From Melastoma dodecandrum (Eukaryota > Streptophyta > Magnoliopsida > Myrtales > Melastomataceae), in contig JARUPY010000290.1 of the NCBI GenBank assembly GCA_029817715.1, forward strand, positions 3,038,001-3,102,000: a DNA stretch of 64,000 nt, given 5' to 3'. How positions within the stretch are numbered: the stretch's first letter is position 1; each line of letters opens with the position of its first letter. Position numbers and translations under genes: made by a program. Below are positions 1 through 11,901 of the stretch, piece by piece. The notes beneath the pieces were generated by a model, which saw only the letters and a list, made by a program, of their open reading frames with translations, was not told the origin of the DNA and searched no databases.

Positions 1-498
1 ATACACCCGAGAGCTGGAGGATCTTTGAATGATACACAGCCATGGATTGATGATGACAAACAACAAAGTCAACGATTGCCCCTCCCCCGTATAACAATAT
101 CCACTTCTTCACCATTCTCTCATCCTAATTCTGCTGCCGCATCTCCTTCACTGCCACGTAGTCCAGGGCGGTCCGAAACCCCCTTGGGCTCATGCTGCAA
201 GAAGGGAAAACTGCTTGGCAGAGGCACATTGGATGTCTATGTCGGCTTTAATAGGTATTGTTATTTATACAAATTTCACTCTCTTTTTCATTGCAATCGC
301 CATAGCTTAACCATAATGTTACCTGCAGATTGTAATTAATTGCATGGGCTATGTTCAGCTTCAAGGACTGCTAATGACTTATTGAAGTTGTCTAGATATG
401 GACTGTTACTGAAACCATTGCAAGTATGCTTATTTTGATGTTTTATGCATTGCAGTGAAAATGGTGAAATGTGTGCTATGAAGGAAGTGACATTATTT
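1..498 (+). pseudogene. YDA: YODA-type MAPKKK fragment (copy 1)
   Basis: Seen: the first 255 bases translate in one frame as the serine/proline-rich linker and the start of the kinase domain of a plant YODA/MAPKKK4-type kinase. The linker contains SSPFSHPNSAAASPSLPRSP and runs into KKGKLLGRG, the glycine-rich ATP loop. A GT intron follows, then the next exon (SENGEMCAMKEV, with the catalytic lysine strand). That exon stops abruptly near 498, where the sequence jumps to DNA that in the second copy lies about 3 kb further on. The rest of the kinase domain is therefore missing. The glycine loop is also altered: GRGTFGYVYVG in copy 2 reads GRGTLDVYVG here, a 3-nt loss. The gene extends left of the window, so upstream exons cannot be judged. 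The family acts at the top of MAPK cascades in stomatal and embryo patterning; this copy cannot make a kinase. Confidence 0.85.
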
Positions 499-1093
499 TC
501 GAAAGCAAAACTTATTTGAAAGGAGTAGTGGCATAGTGATTGCGTGTGATAAGTTTGAAAACGATCAATCCAGTGCTTTGAATTCAACATTATCTTGGGA
601 GGGTAGTTGAAGTTCTCCTCAGTTACACAAGATGCTTTTCCCCCCTGATTATCAGTACCTCAGGTAGGATCTTATATATAGTCTTGGTATGTTATTAACG
701 AGCATCCCTGACAAGAAAAATGCTAGGCTAGTGCAAGAAAATGGGGAAGGTCGGTAGTTCCATATGCAGTGATGTGCCTGCAAGTTTTGCAAATGGGCCT
801 CCGCTCAAATCTATGACGAGTGGATCAACTCTGAGTCACCATTGTGCCAGCGGTCCCAGCAAAAATTAAGAGAAATTTTCTGCTACAAGATCATGTATAT
901 TTCATTATTGAAGTGACGGACCAGTTGGTTGGATATTTATATACAGAGAAGTGTTATTATTACTCAGCTGGAATTATCAAATGCGTACAATTGTTTTATC
1001 TAGCACAACATTTCTGCAGCATTAGTGAAGGCGGCAGTTCTATTGTGATGAGTGATACAATTTCAATAATAATGATCTAATCTGCTTTTGTAG

Positions 1094-1344
1094 GTCCAAA
1101 AGAGGAAATTGAGGCAATCCCTCAACCAGAACATGTTGAGCCACAAGGAGGTAATAGAAGCCCCTGAAATCGAAAGAAAAGAACTTCAATATGAGTTCCT
1201 GGATGCAGGATCATCTGGCGTGCTCAGAATGTTTTTGTGCCTATGCAGGGAAAGAAAAGGAAGTACCTACTCCGGTAGGTACAGCAGAGGAGCTGGTAGA
1301 AGATGGTAAACGTCATTTAAATGTCTTGTTTATTGGCCACGTCG
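1094..1344 (+). pseudogene. eRF3 (GSPT/SUP35-type) exon fragment (copy 1)
   Basis: Seen: an exon with an acceptor (TAG) before 1094 and a GTAAGT donor after 1344. Its 3' part reads GKRHLNVLFIGHV, the start of the G domain of plant eRF3, the GTPase partner of eRF1 in translation termination. The next exon (DAGKST, the P-loop) is absent because the duplicated segment ends near 1385 and unrelated AT-rich DNA follows. The exon frame leading into HLNVLFIGHV is open here. The homologous exon at 28496 has lost one T in the same place and is frameshifted. This is an isolated, non-functional exon, but it preserves the ancestral frame. Confidence 0.8.
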
Positions 1345-1619
1345 GTAAGTCGATTTTTCTTTTCAAAGATTGTGTGATTATATGTTGCCACTAATGTGGC
1401 CTTACAAAATAATTTGCACATGTTGGGTTGACCCTCTTTTTTTCTTTTGCCTAAATTAAACTGGTCTGCTCTACATGTTTTACAATTAATGCGTACAAAT
1501 TATTTAGTTTTAGATTGGTCGGTAGAACTCGTATTTCTTCAGCTAATGTTACGAACTAGAAATTACAATCATCGAGCTTGATCATTACTTTAAAAATTGA
1601 AATACCAAATACTAAATTT

Positions 1620-2760
1620 TGATTTTTTTTATTTATCCTAACATTTTGAAAAATATCTTTCCATATCCCAACGTTAACGTTAGACCGTTATCTTAATTAT
1701 ATTCTCCGTTAGCCGTCCCTGCTAACGGAGGCCCACGTGGCGCTGACTTGGCGGTTAACGCCGTCAACTCCATATTTAATCTATTTTTCTTCCTAATAAA
1801 TTATCAAATATATCCTAAACCTAGAAATTTTTTCTAATTTAGCGTAACATTAAAAAAATATCATCTCACATCCCAATGTTGAGCTGGTATCTTCATTATA
1901 TTCTATCTTAGTGGTCGACGCTAACGAAGTCATGCGTGACGTTGATACTACAATTAACGGTGTCAGCACTACATTTAGTCTATTTTTTATTAAATTGAAC
2001 TATAAAACCCGAATAAAACTTCAAATATATTTTAATCTCACTCTCAACAAATATTTTAATCATACTTCCGACCAATCCTATACCGACACCTGACCACAAT
2101 CTCATCCCGACAATTAATCTCAAACCACTATCCCACCCTAACCCTCTACTCCCAACCCCAAAAAGTTAACATTTCAATAATGGTGGTTTGGAGTTGTGCA
2201 TTTGTATAATAATGTTGACATACTTATATAGTGTTATTTGCTTGGATAATGAGCGTGTGTTTGCCTAGAGTATGACAATGTGTTCGCATTGGCATGTCTT
2301 GAAATTTTGGTAAATTTGGATATGTTTAAAACATTTAACTTTAACTCTAGTCTGAACAACTACAATTTGTTCATAATAGCTAAAAAATCTATTATAAATT
2401 CGTACATATTGGGGACGGCTACGAATTAAACGATAGAAATAACATTCTAACGTTGGGATGCAAGATGATATTTTTCAAATGTTTGGCTAAATTATAAAAA
2501 AGTGAGTGAGCAAAAAATAGATAAAACGTGATATTAATGACGTTAATCGTGAAATTAGAGTCACGTTGGACTCCGTTAACGAGGACAGCTAACAAATAAT
2601 ATAATAGAGTTAACGGCCTAACGTTGGGATGTAAGCATATTTTTCATATGTTAAACTAAATCGAAAAAAATACATAAACTTAGAATATATTTTGGTAATT
2701 TGGCCAAATTAAAATAGTTGTTCTAACACCAAATTTTTTAATATTAATAAAGAAAATATG
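1620..2760. mobile_element. Compound inverted-repeat (foldback/MITE-like) element
   Basis: A left arm (about 1640-1990) and a right arm (about 2430-2690) are inverted copies. Each contains two tandem subunits sharing a core that reads CATCCCAACGTTA, a run to TTATATT, then GTTAGC/TAACGG. On the right the same words occur reverse-complemented (TAACGTTGGGATG at 2450 and 2617; GTTAACGAGGACAGCTAAC near 2575). About 430 bp of AT-rich DNA separates the arms. No transposase is encoded. Target-site duplications were not identified, so the exact ends are approximate. The arrangement fits a non-autonomous foldback element or two nested MITEs of one family. Confidence 0.6.
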
Positions 2761-3018
2761 AGTGTAGCAAATTATTTCTTCGAATTTTCTGCGAACTAGC
2801 TACACGGACGAACAAAGCTCCAATGTTTATTTAGTAGCTGCAAGTTAAAATCAACTTGCTCTTGTTTATTTCTGATTCTCTCCCGAAAACAAAAGACAAG
2901 ATCAACTCTAGACAAACACAAGTGGGAATGATGCCAATCATTCAGTATTATACCTGCCATTTTTAATTTCACAAAACCTTCATGATAAGGTGTGCCCGAA
3001 TGCACTTCTCCTGAAACC

Positions 3019-4575
3019 CTATTTCCTTCCTTCTCTGCAGAAACTTAAAAAATGGATAATTTTGACATTTCCTTTTCCATAAAAAAAAATGTCAACAATC
3101 TCTCCAAGTTTCATTTCCTTACCTCTTCCTCTGTGGCCTCCTTCCCTTAAGAAGTCTTGGGGCCGATGGCCGTTGTCGTTTCGTTTGCCCACTTCTTGAT
3201 TCCTCCAAGCAAGGAGCGGCGTTGGAATAGGTGCTCTTCTACTTCCACGTGGCATACTCGGGGGCCCATTTTTTGTGGCTTTGACCTTCCCGGGCAGCTT
3301 GTTAGTATCCTCTGCAGGGGTGGTGCTTATGTCCATTGTCGGGATGGGAGGAGGATCCACTACTGCTGCAATGGAAACCTGGCCACGGCTCGTCTCCTCG
3401 GGAGTGTGCCTCCAGGTAGAGCAAACCATGTCCCTCAGTAAGGTAGCGCACTTGTACTCTCTCATGTTCTTCAAGTAAAAGACCATCGCGTTGTTTATAA
3501 GGAGCAACATATCCCTAAACAACTCCCAGGATGATGCCGTGGCGCCACACTTGATAATCTAGAAATCCATGAAGGATCGAATCCTCTTTAAGATTTATTA
3601 GGCTAAATTTCGTCAATGACCTACGGATCTACCTATATGAAGCATATCAAGAAATCGATACTTAGTTTAGGAATAGAAGTTATACCTTTCCTTGTGATTG
3701 ATTCAAGGAGCCACGAGATTGGTTGATCATTCTTCCTGCTACGATCACAGTCTAGTTCTCAAAACTCAAAACCTCAAGAAACCGGAAAAATGCTCGTGGA
3801 TTGCATCTAGATCAATTCTCTGAAACATGATGTTTCATCCAGGGGCCAGCTACATAACGTAGCATCATCCTCATAAAACAGACATTATAGTTTCACCACT
3901 ATCCTTGATTCTATCTAGCAGAGATTAACACATCAATATTTCCCTGGTCGGTTGACTAACCATCTTATCTTCCTTCCTCGATCCAAAGTCCTATCACGAC
4001 CTATGCCAAGATCACTCAAAAGGCTTCTTCATCAAACTGATTAGCTCAATCCTTTCAACCAATTGCAGAGAGATTTCCTCGAGTTATCAATTCTTCTCAA
4101 GTTATCTTAACTCACCCGTGCATAAACTTCAGCAAAACAGTAACCTCGTGTTAAAATCTACGACGGCATATCTCGCGTCAGTACACATGCGCTGTATACA
4201 GATTGGACCACCCCCTATCTTAATCATACTCCAATTGACCTACCGACTCAGGGCACGACAAAACATGATCGTATATGCTAAGCCGAATCTGCCAATCCAG
4301 ATCAATATATCCGCAATCAACAAAAACTAATCACGATCACAATCATTCAGTTAATTACCTTCCGTTATCATTACTCAATCCCATAAAAGAACAGACTTAA
4401 TTCTTAACCGAGGAGGGGTGCATGGACCAACCTCGGCCAGGAGTCCAGCGACCCCGACGCGGCCGTCGTCCCATCCGATCCTTCATCAAACCTCAGACGG
4501 GACACGGTCCCAATCCCTAGCGCCGTGCTGGAGGACGGTAGCACCGAGCAACAACTCCTCCCACGTCGTCCACAT
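3019..4575 (-). pseudogene. SANT/Myb-like bromodomain protein pseudogene
   Basis: Two separated pieces on the minus strand belong to the plant family with an N-terminal SANT/Myb-like segment and a C-terminal bromodomain (chromatin acetyl-lysine readers). The 5' piece (from ATG at 4575) reads TWEELLLGATVLQHGARDWD and ends in a TGA after about 30 codons. The 3' piece (3019-3560) reads SSWELFRDMLLLINNAMVFY followed by KNMREYKCATLLRDM, the last bromodomain helices including the conserved NN that binds acetyl-lysine, and then a Pro/Arg-rich tail. A TAG lies just upstream of this piece (near 3556) in the same frame. The middle of the protein (coiled coil and first bromodomain helices) was not found between 3.6 and 4.4 kb. 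The gene is therefore deleted internally and interrupted by stops. Family assignment rests on these two motif stretches. Confidence 0.65.
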
Positions 4576-4609
4576 CCGGACGACCCCACCTTCCTCAATA
4601 TCCCCCGTC

Positions 4610-5330
4610 GTCATCACCATAATCATCGTCCCTCCCTTCCTTACACCGATCACGACGACGACAAATCTCTCGATTCAAACGAGGTTGTTAGAAAAAGGAG
4701 TTAGTTATGATTGGTTGGTTTTGGGCGTAACGCAATTAACGGAAAATTGATTTCTTGGGGAAGAAATTGGAATTACTGATTTTGGTCTTTTGGTCGTTCT
4801 TTCCTCATTCTCCTCCTCATAACCCAAAACCTGATTCAAGAAATAAAAAATGATAATAATAACAAATACGACAATATCTTTATTAGTTCTTGCTAATTTA
4901 AATACTTTATAATTAATTCATGAAAAAATAGCTTTAATCCAATTTGAGTAATTATCCTATTTGTAGTGTATATACCAAGAGTCGCCAAAGACCATAATAA
5001 AAATTTATTTCCATAATTTTTAGTTAGATAATTATACCATATTTAGCATATAAGTTTTCTGAAATGGTCATATTTGAAAGGGGTACAATCTCATCAGTAA
5101 CAATAATGACCACAGGTAATGAGTTGTAGACGATACAATGATTTACCAGCAATCAAAAGAATTTTCCTCTTTCCTCGCCCCAGAGGGCGGAAAACCTGGC
5201 CACTCTTTGCTAACTGCTAACTGCCTAACTGTCCAAGGGGCCTCGAGCTCAGAGCAGGGGTGGCGAACGAGTACACAAAACATTGCAGTCTTACTACCCC
5301 GGTGGTGGACGACGGGGCAGGATGGACAAC
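4610..5330. other. Intergenic, 3' flank of katanin gene
   Basis: AT-rich spacer between the SANT/bromodomain remains and the 3' end of the minus-strand katanin p80 gene. It contains the 3' UTR of the latter in its right part. I see no coding signal or repeat here. Confidence 0.4.
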
Positions 5331-5333
5331 CCA

Positions 5334-8300
5334 TCATGACTGCTGCAGTATGAGATTCAGCTCTTGGGCGCTCTTTGCCAGTAAACCGCCTCTCCTGTGG
5401 CATATGTTAGACAGAAAGGACTTAGCATTAGGCTCTTCCGCCTGCATTTCACAGATTAATCTAACAACCACAGGAATATAATCTCGTTCAAGCGTTCCTC
5501 GCACAGTGGAAGGCCAAATGGGTACCTCACAAGTAAGGGGAGAATCTTCTGGGTCTTCTGCAGCTGAGTCCAGCAATGATTGCAGCATTCCAGCCTGGTC
5601 ACACAATTCCACAGCCGTCAGCCACGGTGTATTGATCACTCTGTAACTAGTTATGAACATATTGAGCAGCATCATTCATAGCATAAGCATTCGTAAGAGT
5701 GGGTAATGGAGACATAAAAGCATAGTCAGGCAAGTGCTCATATTTGATTTCAAGTATATTCCAAGACATGAGCTAAGCCGAATATGAACATCTAATACCC
5801 CCAAATATCAAGAACACAACTCAGAAAGAAAATCCCAGGGATAAGACCTTTCTTCCGCATGAAGATCCACGCCCACTGTGGGACACGCTGAGATGGTTGA
5901 GCGTACAACTGGTCCAAAGACGGCTACAAGCTTCATTAGCATCTCCATTGACAGGACTGCATGCCTATCAATACGCAGGAGAGTTTTCAAACTTAGTCTG
6001 GCAAAGTAGCAAAAGCACATGACAACAGAATATGTAACAGGTACTAGGGGCAAACTTCTGATATATAATTAATGGGATTAAATTACCTTTCTATCTTACT
6101 GTCAAGCAAGCCAACTAGCAGGGGAAGTAAACATGAAAACAAATCTAGGTTGAGGATTTCCAATTTCTCCGTGAGCACACTGATTACGTCTGCTTGAACC
6201 TGCACCATCACGACAATGAGGAAGCATCACTTCTGATAGGCATCGCCATAACATCCCCAGCAATTCATCCGTGACTAAGATACACACCGAGTGATCCGCC
6301 AGTCTCTTCAAAGCATTAATGGCACCTTTTATATCCTTCCGTTCCCAGAAATGGAAAACTGCCTGAAACAATAGTACCAGTTCTAGAGTTCGTTCGAATG
6401 AATCCCTTGCAGCACATTTTGATATTAACAGCAACTTAACGTACTTCACATAACCCAATTACCTGCAGTTTCGTCAGGCGTGATCGCATGGTACTCAAGA
6501 AAACTTCATGACTTTGCATTAGAACTTCAATCACATCAGCAGAAGTTTCGGAGCCCGATTCCATTCTCCCAGATACTTGGGGTTCGTTGCTCTGTCAATT
6601 GACAAGTTACAAGAACAAGGAATGATCCATATTATCATAAATGACTGCATTAAAACTGCCATCAAAAGAGTGTATTAAAACTGCCATTAAAAAAATGAAA
6701 TCTATACCTTCACAAACTCGGTAGAGGTAATTCGAGGCATGTTACTAGGTCGATCAACAGTGCACGTAGGTTCCCTTCCGTCCATCACTTTGGCTTCATG
6801 AACTAGCTTTTCGTTCAATGAAGGTGCTACATGAGGCGTGTCATGCACCACTACTAAAGGCTGAACATTAGTAGGAAGTCGGCCTCTTCTTTTATAGCTT
6901 TCAGCTAAAGGTAATGCTGTGACCGGTTCCACGGTCATGGACAAACAAGAAGATACGTTAACACGTTGACTCTCAGTGCTACTCAAATTTCCTTTCCTCT
7001 CCTTAGCATCAGCTCGAGAGACAGGAATGTTGTCCGTTGTAGGAGTTATAGTGGATCCATCTTTTATTCTTGAGATTCCAGATAAAGGTAACGCTGTGAC
7101 CATTTCCATGGTCATGGACGTGCGAGAAGATACATTAACACGATGACACTCTGTGCTACTCAAATTTCCTTTCCTCTCCATAGCATCAGCTCGAGAGACT
7201 CGAGTGTTTTCCATTGTTGGAGCTATAGTGGATCCATCTTTTCTCCTTGAGATTCCAGTTAAAGATGCCTTCTCAGAGGTACCAGGCATGAAGGTACGCA
7301 CACTAGCTTGATGACTCTCAGCACCACTTGAATTTCCTTTCCTCTCCATAGTATCAGCTCAAGAGGCAGAAGTGCTGTCCGTTGTAGGACTTATAGTGGA
7401 TCCATCATTTCTTCTTGCACTTCCGGCTAAAGGTGCCTCATCCAAGGTTCTGGGCATGTGGGAAGGCGTGCTAACTTGATGACTCTCATAATCACTTGAA
7501 TTTCCTTTCCTCTCCATAGCATCAGCTCGAGAGACAGGAGTGTTGTCCATTGAAGGAGTTATAGGGGATTCATCTTTTCTTCTTGAGCTTTCAGCTAAAG
7601 GGACTGCTGTGGCTGGCGGTACCCTATCCAAGGTTCTGGATGTGCAAGAAGGTGTACCCACTCCATGACTCACATAACTAATATAGTTATCTTTCCTCTC
7701 CATGGAATCAACTCGAGAGGCATGAGAGGTGTCACTTGTAGAAGGAAACGATGTGTTCACACCTTGCTCTTCAACAATGTTTGATCGCTCCCTCTTTTCA
7801 AATTTTTCTACCAAAGTGCGCGTCCGACCAGTCATGACTGCAACTGCAAAAAGAGAATCTACAATGAACCCAAATTCCACAAAAGGGGTATAAGCAATGG
7901 GAGTTAAGCAGTAGGCGAAATATCACTAACCTCCCCTGACAATCTTCAGGGTGTCACTCTCCCTACTTTGAGCAACAGGTTCATCCCCTTTAGAACCACC
8001 ATAGGCCTCTATTAGTAGTTGAAAACAAATTCACAAATTCCAAGATGAGTTCTTCAGGACAAGCAGTGCAATAGTATCCCAAAAGTCTGTTTACAACAAT
8101 GCTTTCTTGCAATAAAAAAGAGAAGGTTAAAGAAAAATTAAAAAGAAAATAAACATACGTATCACTGGAGTCTCATATTCATATCACAATGATGCCATAT
8201 CACTTCATAAGAGGTAGCCAAGATAATCGTATGATGTGAATAAGAGTCCCCAGTTTTACAAAAATAAGCAAAGGAAGAGGTAAAGATATTGGAAGACGTA

Positions 8301-11300
8301 TTGAGTTTTTGGTCCTCCACAGAAGGAGGGATTAACACTGGTTCCATAAAGTGACCATGAGGAGAACTTCAAGCCTTTAGGTGGTGAGACGACAAATCCA
8401 GAACATTATAGTAAGCACACTACACTCAAAGACACTCTGTACCTTTTTCTACCTTTGTCATAGTCACAGGTCTCATGTTCTCAGAGATATTCATAAGACT
8501 CGGAATCTTTTCTTTAGAGGATTCTCTCCCTGCAACTTGGGGAGTAATCACTGATTCTAAAATTGGCTCTGAATAAACATAGAAGATACAGTAAGTGGTC
8601 CAACCACAGATAGATCTAAGACTCTTGGGACAAAAGAATCTTGGTTAAGATCTTTCTTACATTTTTCTGCCTTTGGCATCTCAATAGGTGTTATTAGCCT
8701 TGACTCAATCTTGATGGGATGCCTTCCTTCAGAGGACTGCCTAGCTGTACTTTCAAGGGTATCTCTTTGTTCTAAATTTTGCCCAGAGTGATGATCAGAT
8801 GTACTGTTTGTGCAGCTAAATTCTGGACTTTCAATATGTACTGTAAACCTATCAACGCTGTATTTGGTACCAGATGGCTTCCTCGAGTTAGCAGGCCTCA
8901 GCAACATACCAGGTTTGGTCCTTGAGAAAGAAACAGGATCTTTCTGAGAGGGAGGGGCGTCCCTTTCCTCTAAGTTATCAGGTGTTACAACAAAAGGAAC
9001 AACCAAAGATTTGCTATTGCCATTTGACTTTTCAGGCGATGCCGTCACAGGATCCTGTCTTGGACTCTGTGCAGATAAATTTCTATTGTCTTTCAAATCC
9101 GACAACAGTGGCAGTCTTGAGGAATTTACAGAGCCAGCAAGTTGCAACGAAACAGGCTTTCCATCAGAAGCTGTATAAGACCAAAGTAAAAATGAGGACG
9201 GAAAGGTACTTTTATATGAATAGATTAACAGGCTTCTACTGATGTAAATAAGTCATGTGACTTCTGAAACATGTACTTACTGTCAACATAGATGTTCTTT
9301 ATTTCTTTAGCATCATAATTACTAGAGGTGCAGCGTACACCACTTTCCACCATTGATGGAGAGTGGCTAACCGGAAGATCAACCTGATGACCAGTGCTTC
9401 CTTTCACAAACGGCTCGATCAACTAAGAGAAGAAAGTCAAGAATGAATTAGATATAATACCATTTGAAGACGATATGGTAAGATCTGTCATCATGACAGG
9501 TAGTTAGTAAAATGAAAGCCAGATAAATTTATTCCTTCATTCGACATTATGCGGCATAAATGTACATCACAAGCAGAAGCAGTAACCTGTTCTAAAGAAA
9601 AAGGAGGCAATGAACATATTAGTAACCAAATTATTAACCGTCGTATCAGCTGCCCAAACACTGACAGAGTTTTGATAATATGAGCATCCCACAAGCTTTC
9701 CTTCATGGATGCAAAGGTCACCCAGAGAAGACCATCCCATATCCACCGTATCATGACAAACAACAGGCTCCCATGAATAAACCTACCAACATAAAACCGA
9801 TTACTCAATATTTATCCAGGACCACATGAAGTTCTGCATGAGATGTCACCTTCAAACTGTCCTCCAAACCACAAAACAATGTCCTCCCATCAGGATGAAA
9901 AGTGACTGCTTGTACACCAGAGCCCTGGAATTGCACAAAGAAAAACATTGTTATCATCATTAAGCAAAGCTATTCAAAGATACTTCTAAAGCTTATTTCA
10001 GGGATCTGACATCGCGGTTCAAGAGGTACTTTACACCAGAGCCCTGAAAAAAGTTCCAAGAATTGCTACTTCTAAAGTACCTCTGGTCTAGAGGAACCAA
10101 TTAATTCAAATGTTTCCAAGTCCCAGTACTTCACAGTTCAGTCCGCAGATCCTGAAAATGAAGCGCCTATCAGACTCATTCCACAACAATTAATAGATGT
10201 TAAACGGTAGAACAGGCTTGCACTAATAAGAATATCAAGAATCATGAGCATGTATTTACCACTTTGAGCACACAGAGATATCCAAAAGTAAATAATTAAG
10301 CCATTTTGGAACAATTAATCAAGGCTCGTGGGGTTTTCCTAAGAGATTGCCCACAAAGCTGGTTGGCAGGTCAGGAGAATGACAAAAATAAGCTTGCTTT
10401 TTCATCAGAAGGTAGCTGGAAGAGACAACAGCAATAGCAATCACCTGTGGCCATAAGAAACTCCAGGGGATGGAACTGTATTGTTCGAATATGATTCTCG
10501 TGGTACTTGAAATCGTGCAACAGCTTCCCAGCAGTCAGGTCCCAAATCTGCAAAAAGAGAAGGTTACCTCAGAAATAAAAGGAGAGCAAAACCCAGAAAA
10601 CAAGGCAGTTGAGAATAAGCTAGCTTACCTTCACAATGCTATCACATCCTCCAGAGACCACCCAACGGCCATCAGGAGTGAATTTAATAGTACTGATTCC
10701 TCTAATGTGACCTTTATATGTATGAATACATCCTTTTTTCCGTATATCCCAGATCTTAAGATTAGTATCAGTGGAACCAGAGGCAAAGAATTCTCCAAAT
10801 GGATGAAACTCCACCGCAGTGCAATTGGATCTGTGTCCAGTAAGACCCCGTACCACTACACTTCAAGGGCAATTGGATATAGATAAGCTTTCCAGAACTA
10901 GTTTAAATACTTAAATATTTGAGTAGAAGAAAGTGGTCTTGACGAGGAACTTGAAAGCGATAAACATCTGATAGAAAGGAAGTAATACATCCGACCCAGA
11001 AAGCAGCAAAAATTAGTGAATAATTCTAGCTCATCTAGTTCTAAAAGAAAAATAGATTCAGGAGGATGGGCATTCAACAAATGAGGGGTGCACATACGCT
11101 TTGCCTCTTCCAAGTCCCACAACTTGATGATGCCAGAGGAAGCTCCACCAAGCACCAGGACCTCAGTTGCATCAAAGGCCACAGATTCCACAGGACTTGT
11201 ATGACCACAAAGGCTCTGCATAAATGAACCAAAGAAGGGACATTCAGGTCCATCATTCCTCGGTGTTATGACTTAAAAAAAAAATAAATAACATACTAAC

Positions 11301-11901
11301 CATAAGAGAATTGGGTTTCCCGATAGCCCAAAGATTGACCACAAAATCACCTCCCCCAGTAAGGAAGAGCCTGCAAGCCTTCTTCCCAATACGCAGACAG
11401 TTTACATTGGAGGAATGAGCCACAAATTCCTCTGACACAAGGTTAATGTTAAGAAAATCAAAACTATTACGCGGACAAAAAAATCAAGTTCCACTATCCT
11501 AAATTCACCAACCAATCCCACTTGAAGGTCGCAAAAATGTGACAACCATTTCAAACATTCAACGACTACCAGGACGCAGACAACACAACACATTAGACTT
11601 CTTTCACGAATTACAAACTGCTATTAAAAGAAACTCCCTAAAAGCAATAGCCCAACGAATAACTAGCCTTCGCCACACCAGCATCTAAATGCCGGAAAAC
11701 ACGAAGCAGCAGCCGAAGACCGAAACTTCAACCAAAAAATCGAATCGCAGACCGTCTTCAGATTACAGAAAGTCAAAAATTAACACCCACATTCACAACT
11801 CCCCCCTCTCCCCTCCCCTCCCCAACCCCAAAAAAATCAAGCACACAAAAAGGAATTCAACCCAGAAATAGGATACGCAGCTTATATCCACGCTTCGCCG
11901 T
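5334..11901 (-). pseudogene. KTN80: Katanin p80 (KTN80) WD40 regulatory subunit, disabled copy
   Basis: Family role: p80 targets the p60 AAA ATPase to microtubule branch points and crossovers for severing. Seen: exon 1 at 11901-11877 encodes AKRGYKL. WD40 exons follow between 11430 and 9590, including EFVAHSSNVNCLRIGKKACR, SLCGHTSPVESVAFD, GLTGHRSNC, GHIRGISTIKFTPDGRWVVS and VYSWEP. A serine-rich linker (9420-6700) and a con80 domain (about 6600-5334: FWERKDIKGAINAL, MLMKLVAVFGPVVRST) follow, ending GGLLAKSAQELNL. Splice sites are mostly canonical. Lesions: the codon at the family's start position is ACG (11901-11899), with an in-frame TGA upstream and no other ATG before AKRG. TGA replaces the arginine of SADRT in WD40 repeat 5 (10140-10138). 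TGA replaces the arginine of VSRAD in the linker (7361-7359). The first WD repeat has GGDFVV where GDDHKV is usual. Non-AUG initiation could rescue the start but not both stops. Confidence 0.85.
6940..7770 (-). repeat. Tandem repeats in the katanin linker exon
   Basis: About five imperfect copies of a unit of roughly 168-177 bp (56-59 codons) lie in frame inside the linker-coding exon. Each holds a core like SRADAMERKGN and, upstream, RRKDGSTI-TPT-DN. The recurring DNA word ATTTCCTTTCCTCTCC (plus strand) is found near 6987, 7164, 7331 and 7499, with a weaker copy near 7690. The spacing is a multiple of three, so the expansion keeps the frame. One copy carries the TGA at 7361-7359. Comparable linkers in other p80 proteins are variable but I do not recall such an array. 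Confidence 0.75.

Larger units (their letters stand above)
1..1385 (+). repeat. Segmental duplicate of 22.9-28.8 kb, with internal deletion
   Basis: Bases 90-160 match 22878-22938, 150-498 match about 24530-24872, and 505-1385 match about 27903-28790. Similarity is very high in exons, introns and spacer alike. Relative to the second copy, this copy lacks about 3 kb (the remaining YODA exons) and lacks the 1.6-kb insertion found there at 22939-24529. Similarity ends abruptly inside the eRF3 intron near 1385. The two copies are in the same orientation, about 22.8 kb apart. Divergence is low enough to align by eye but includes indels. Confidence 0.85.
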
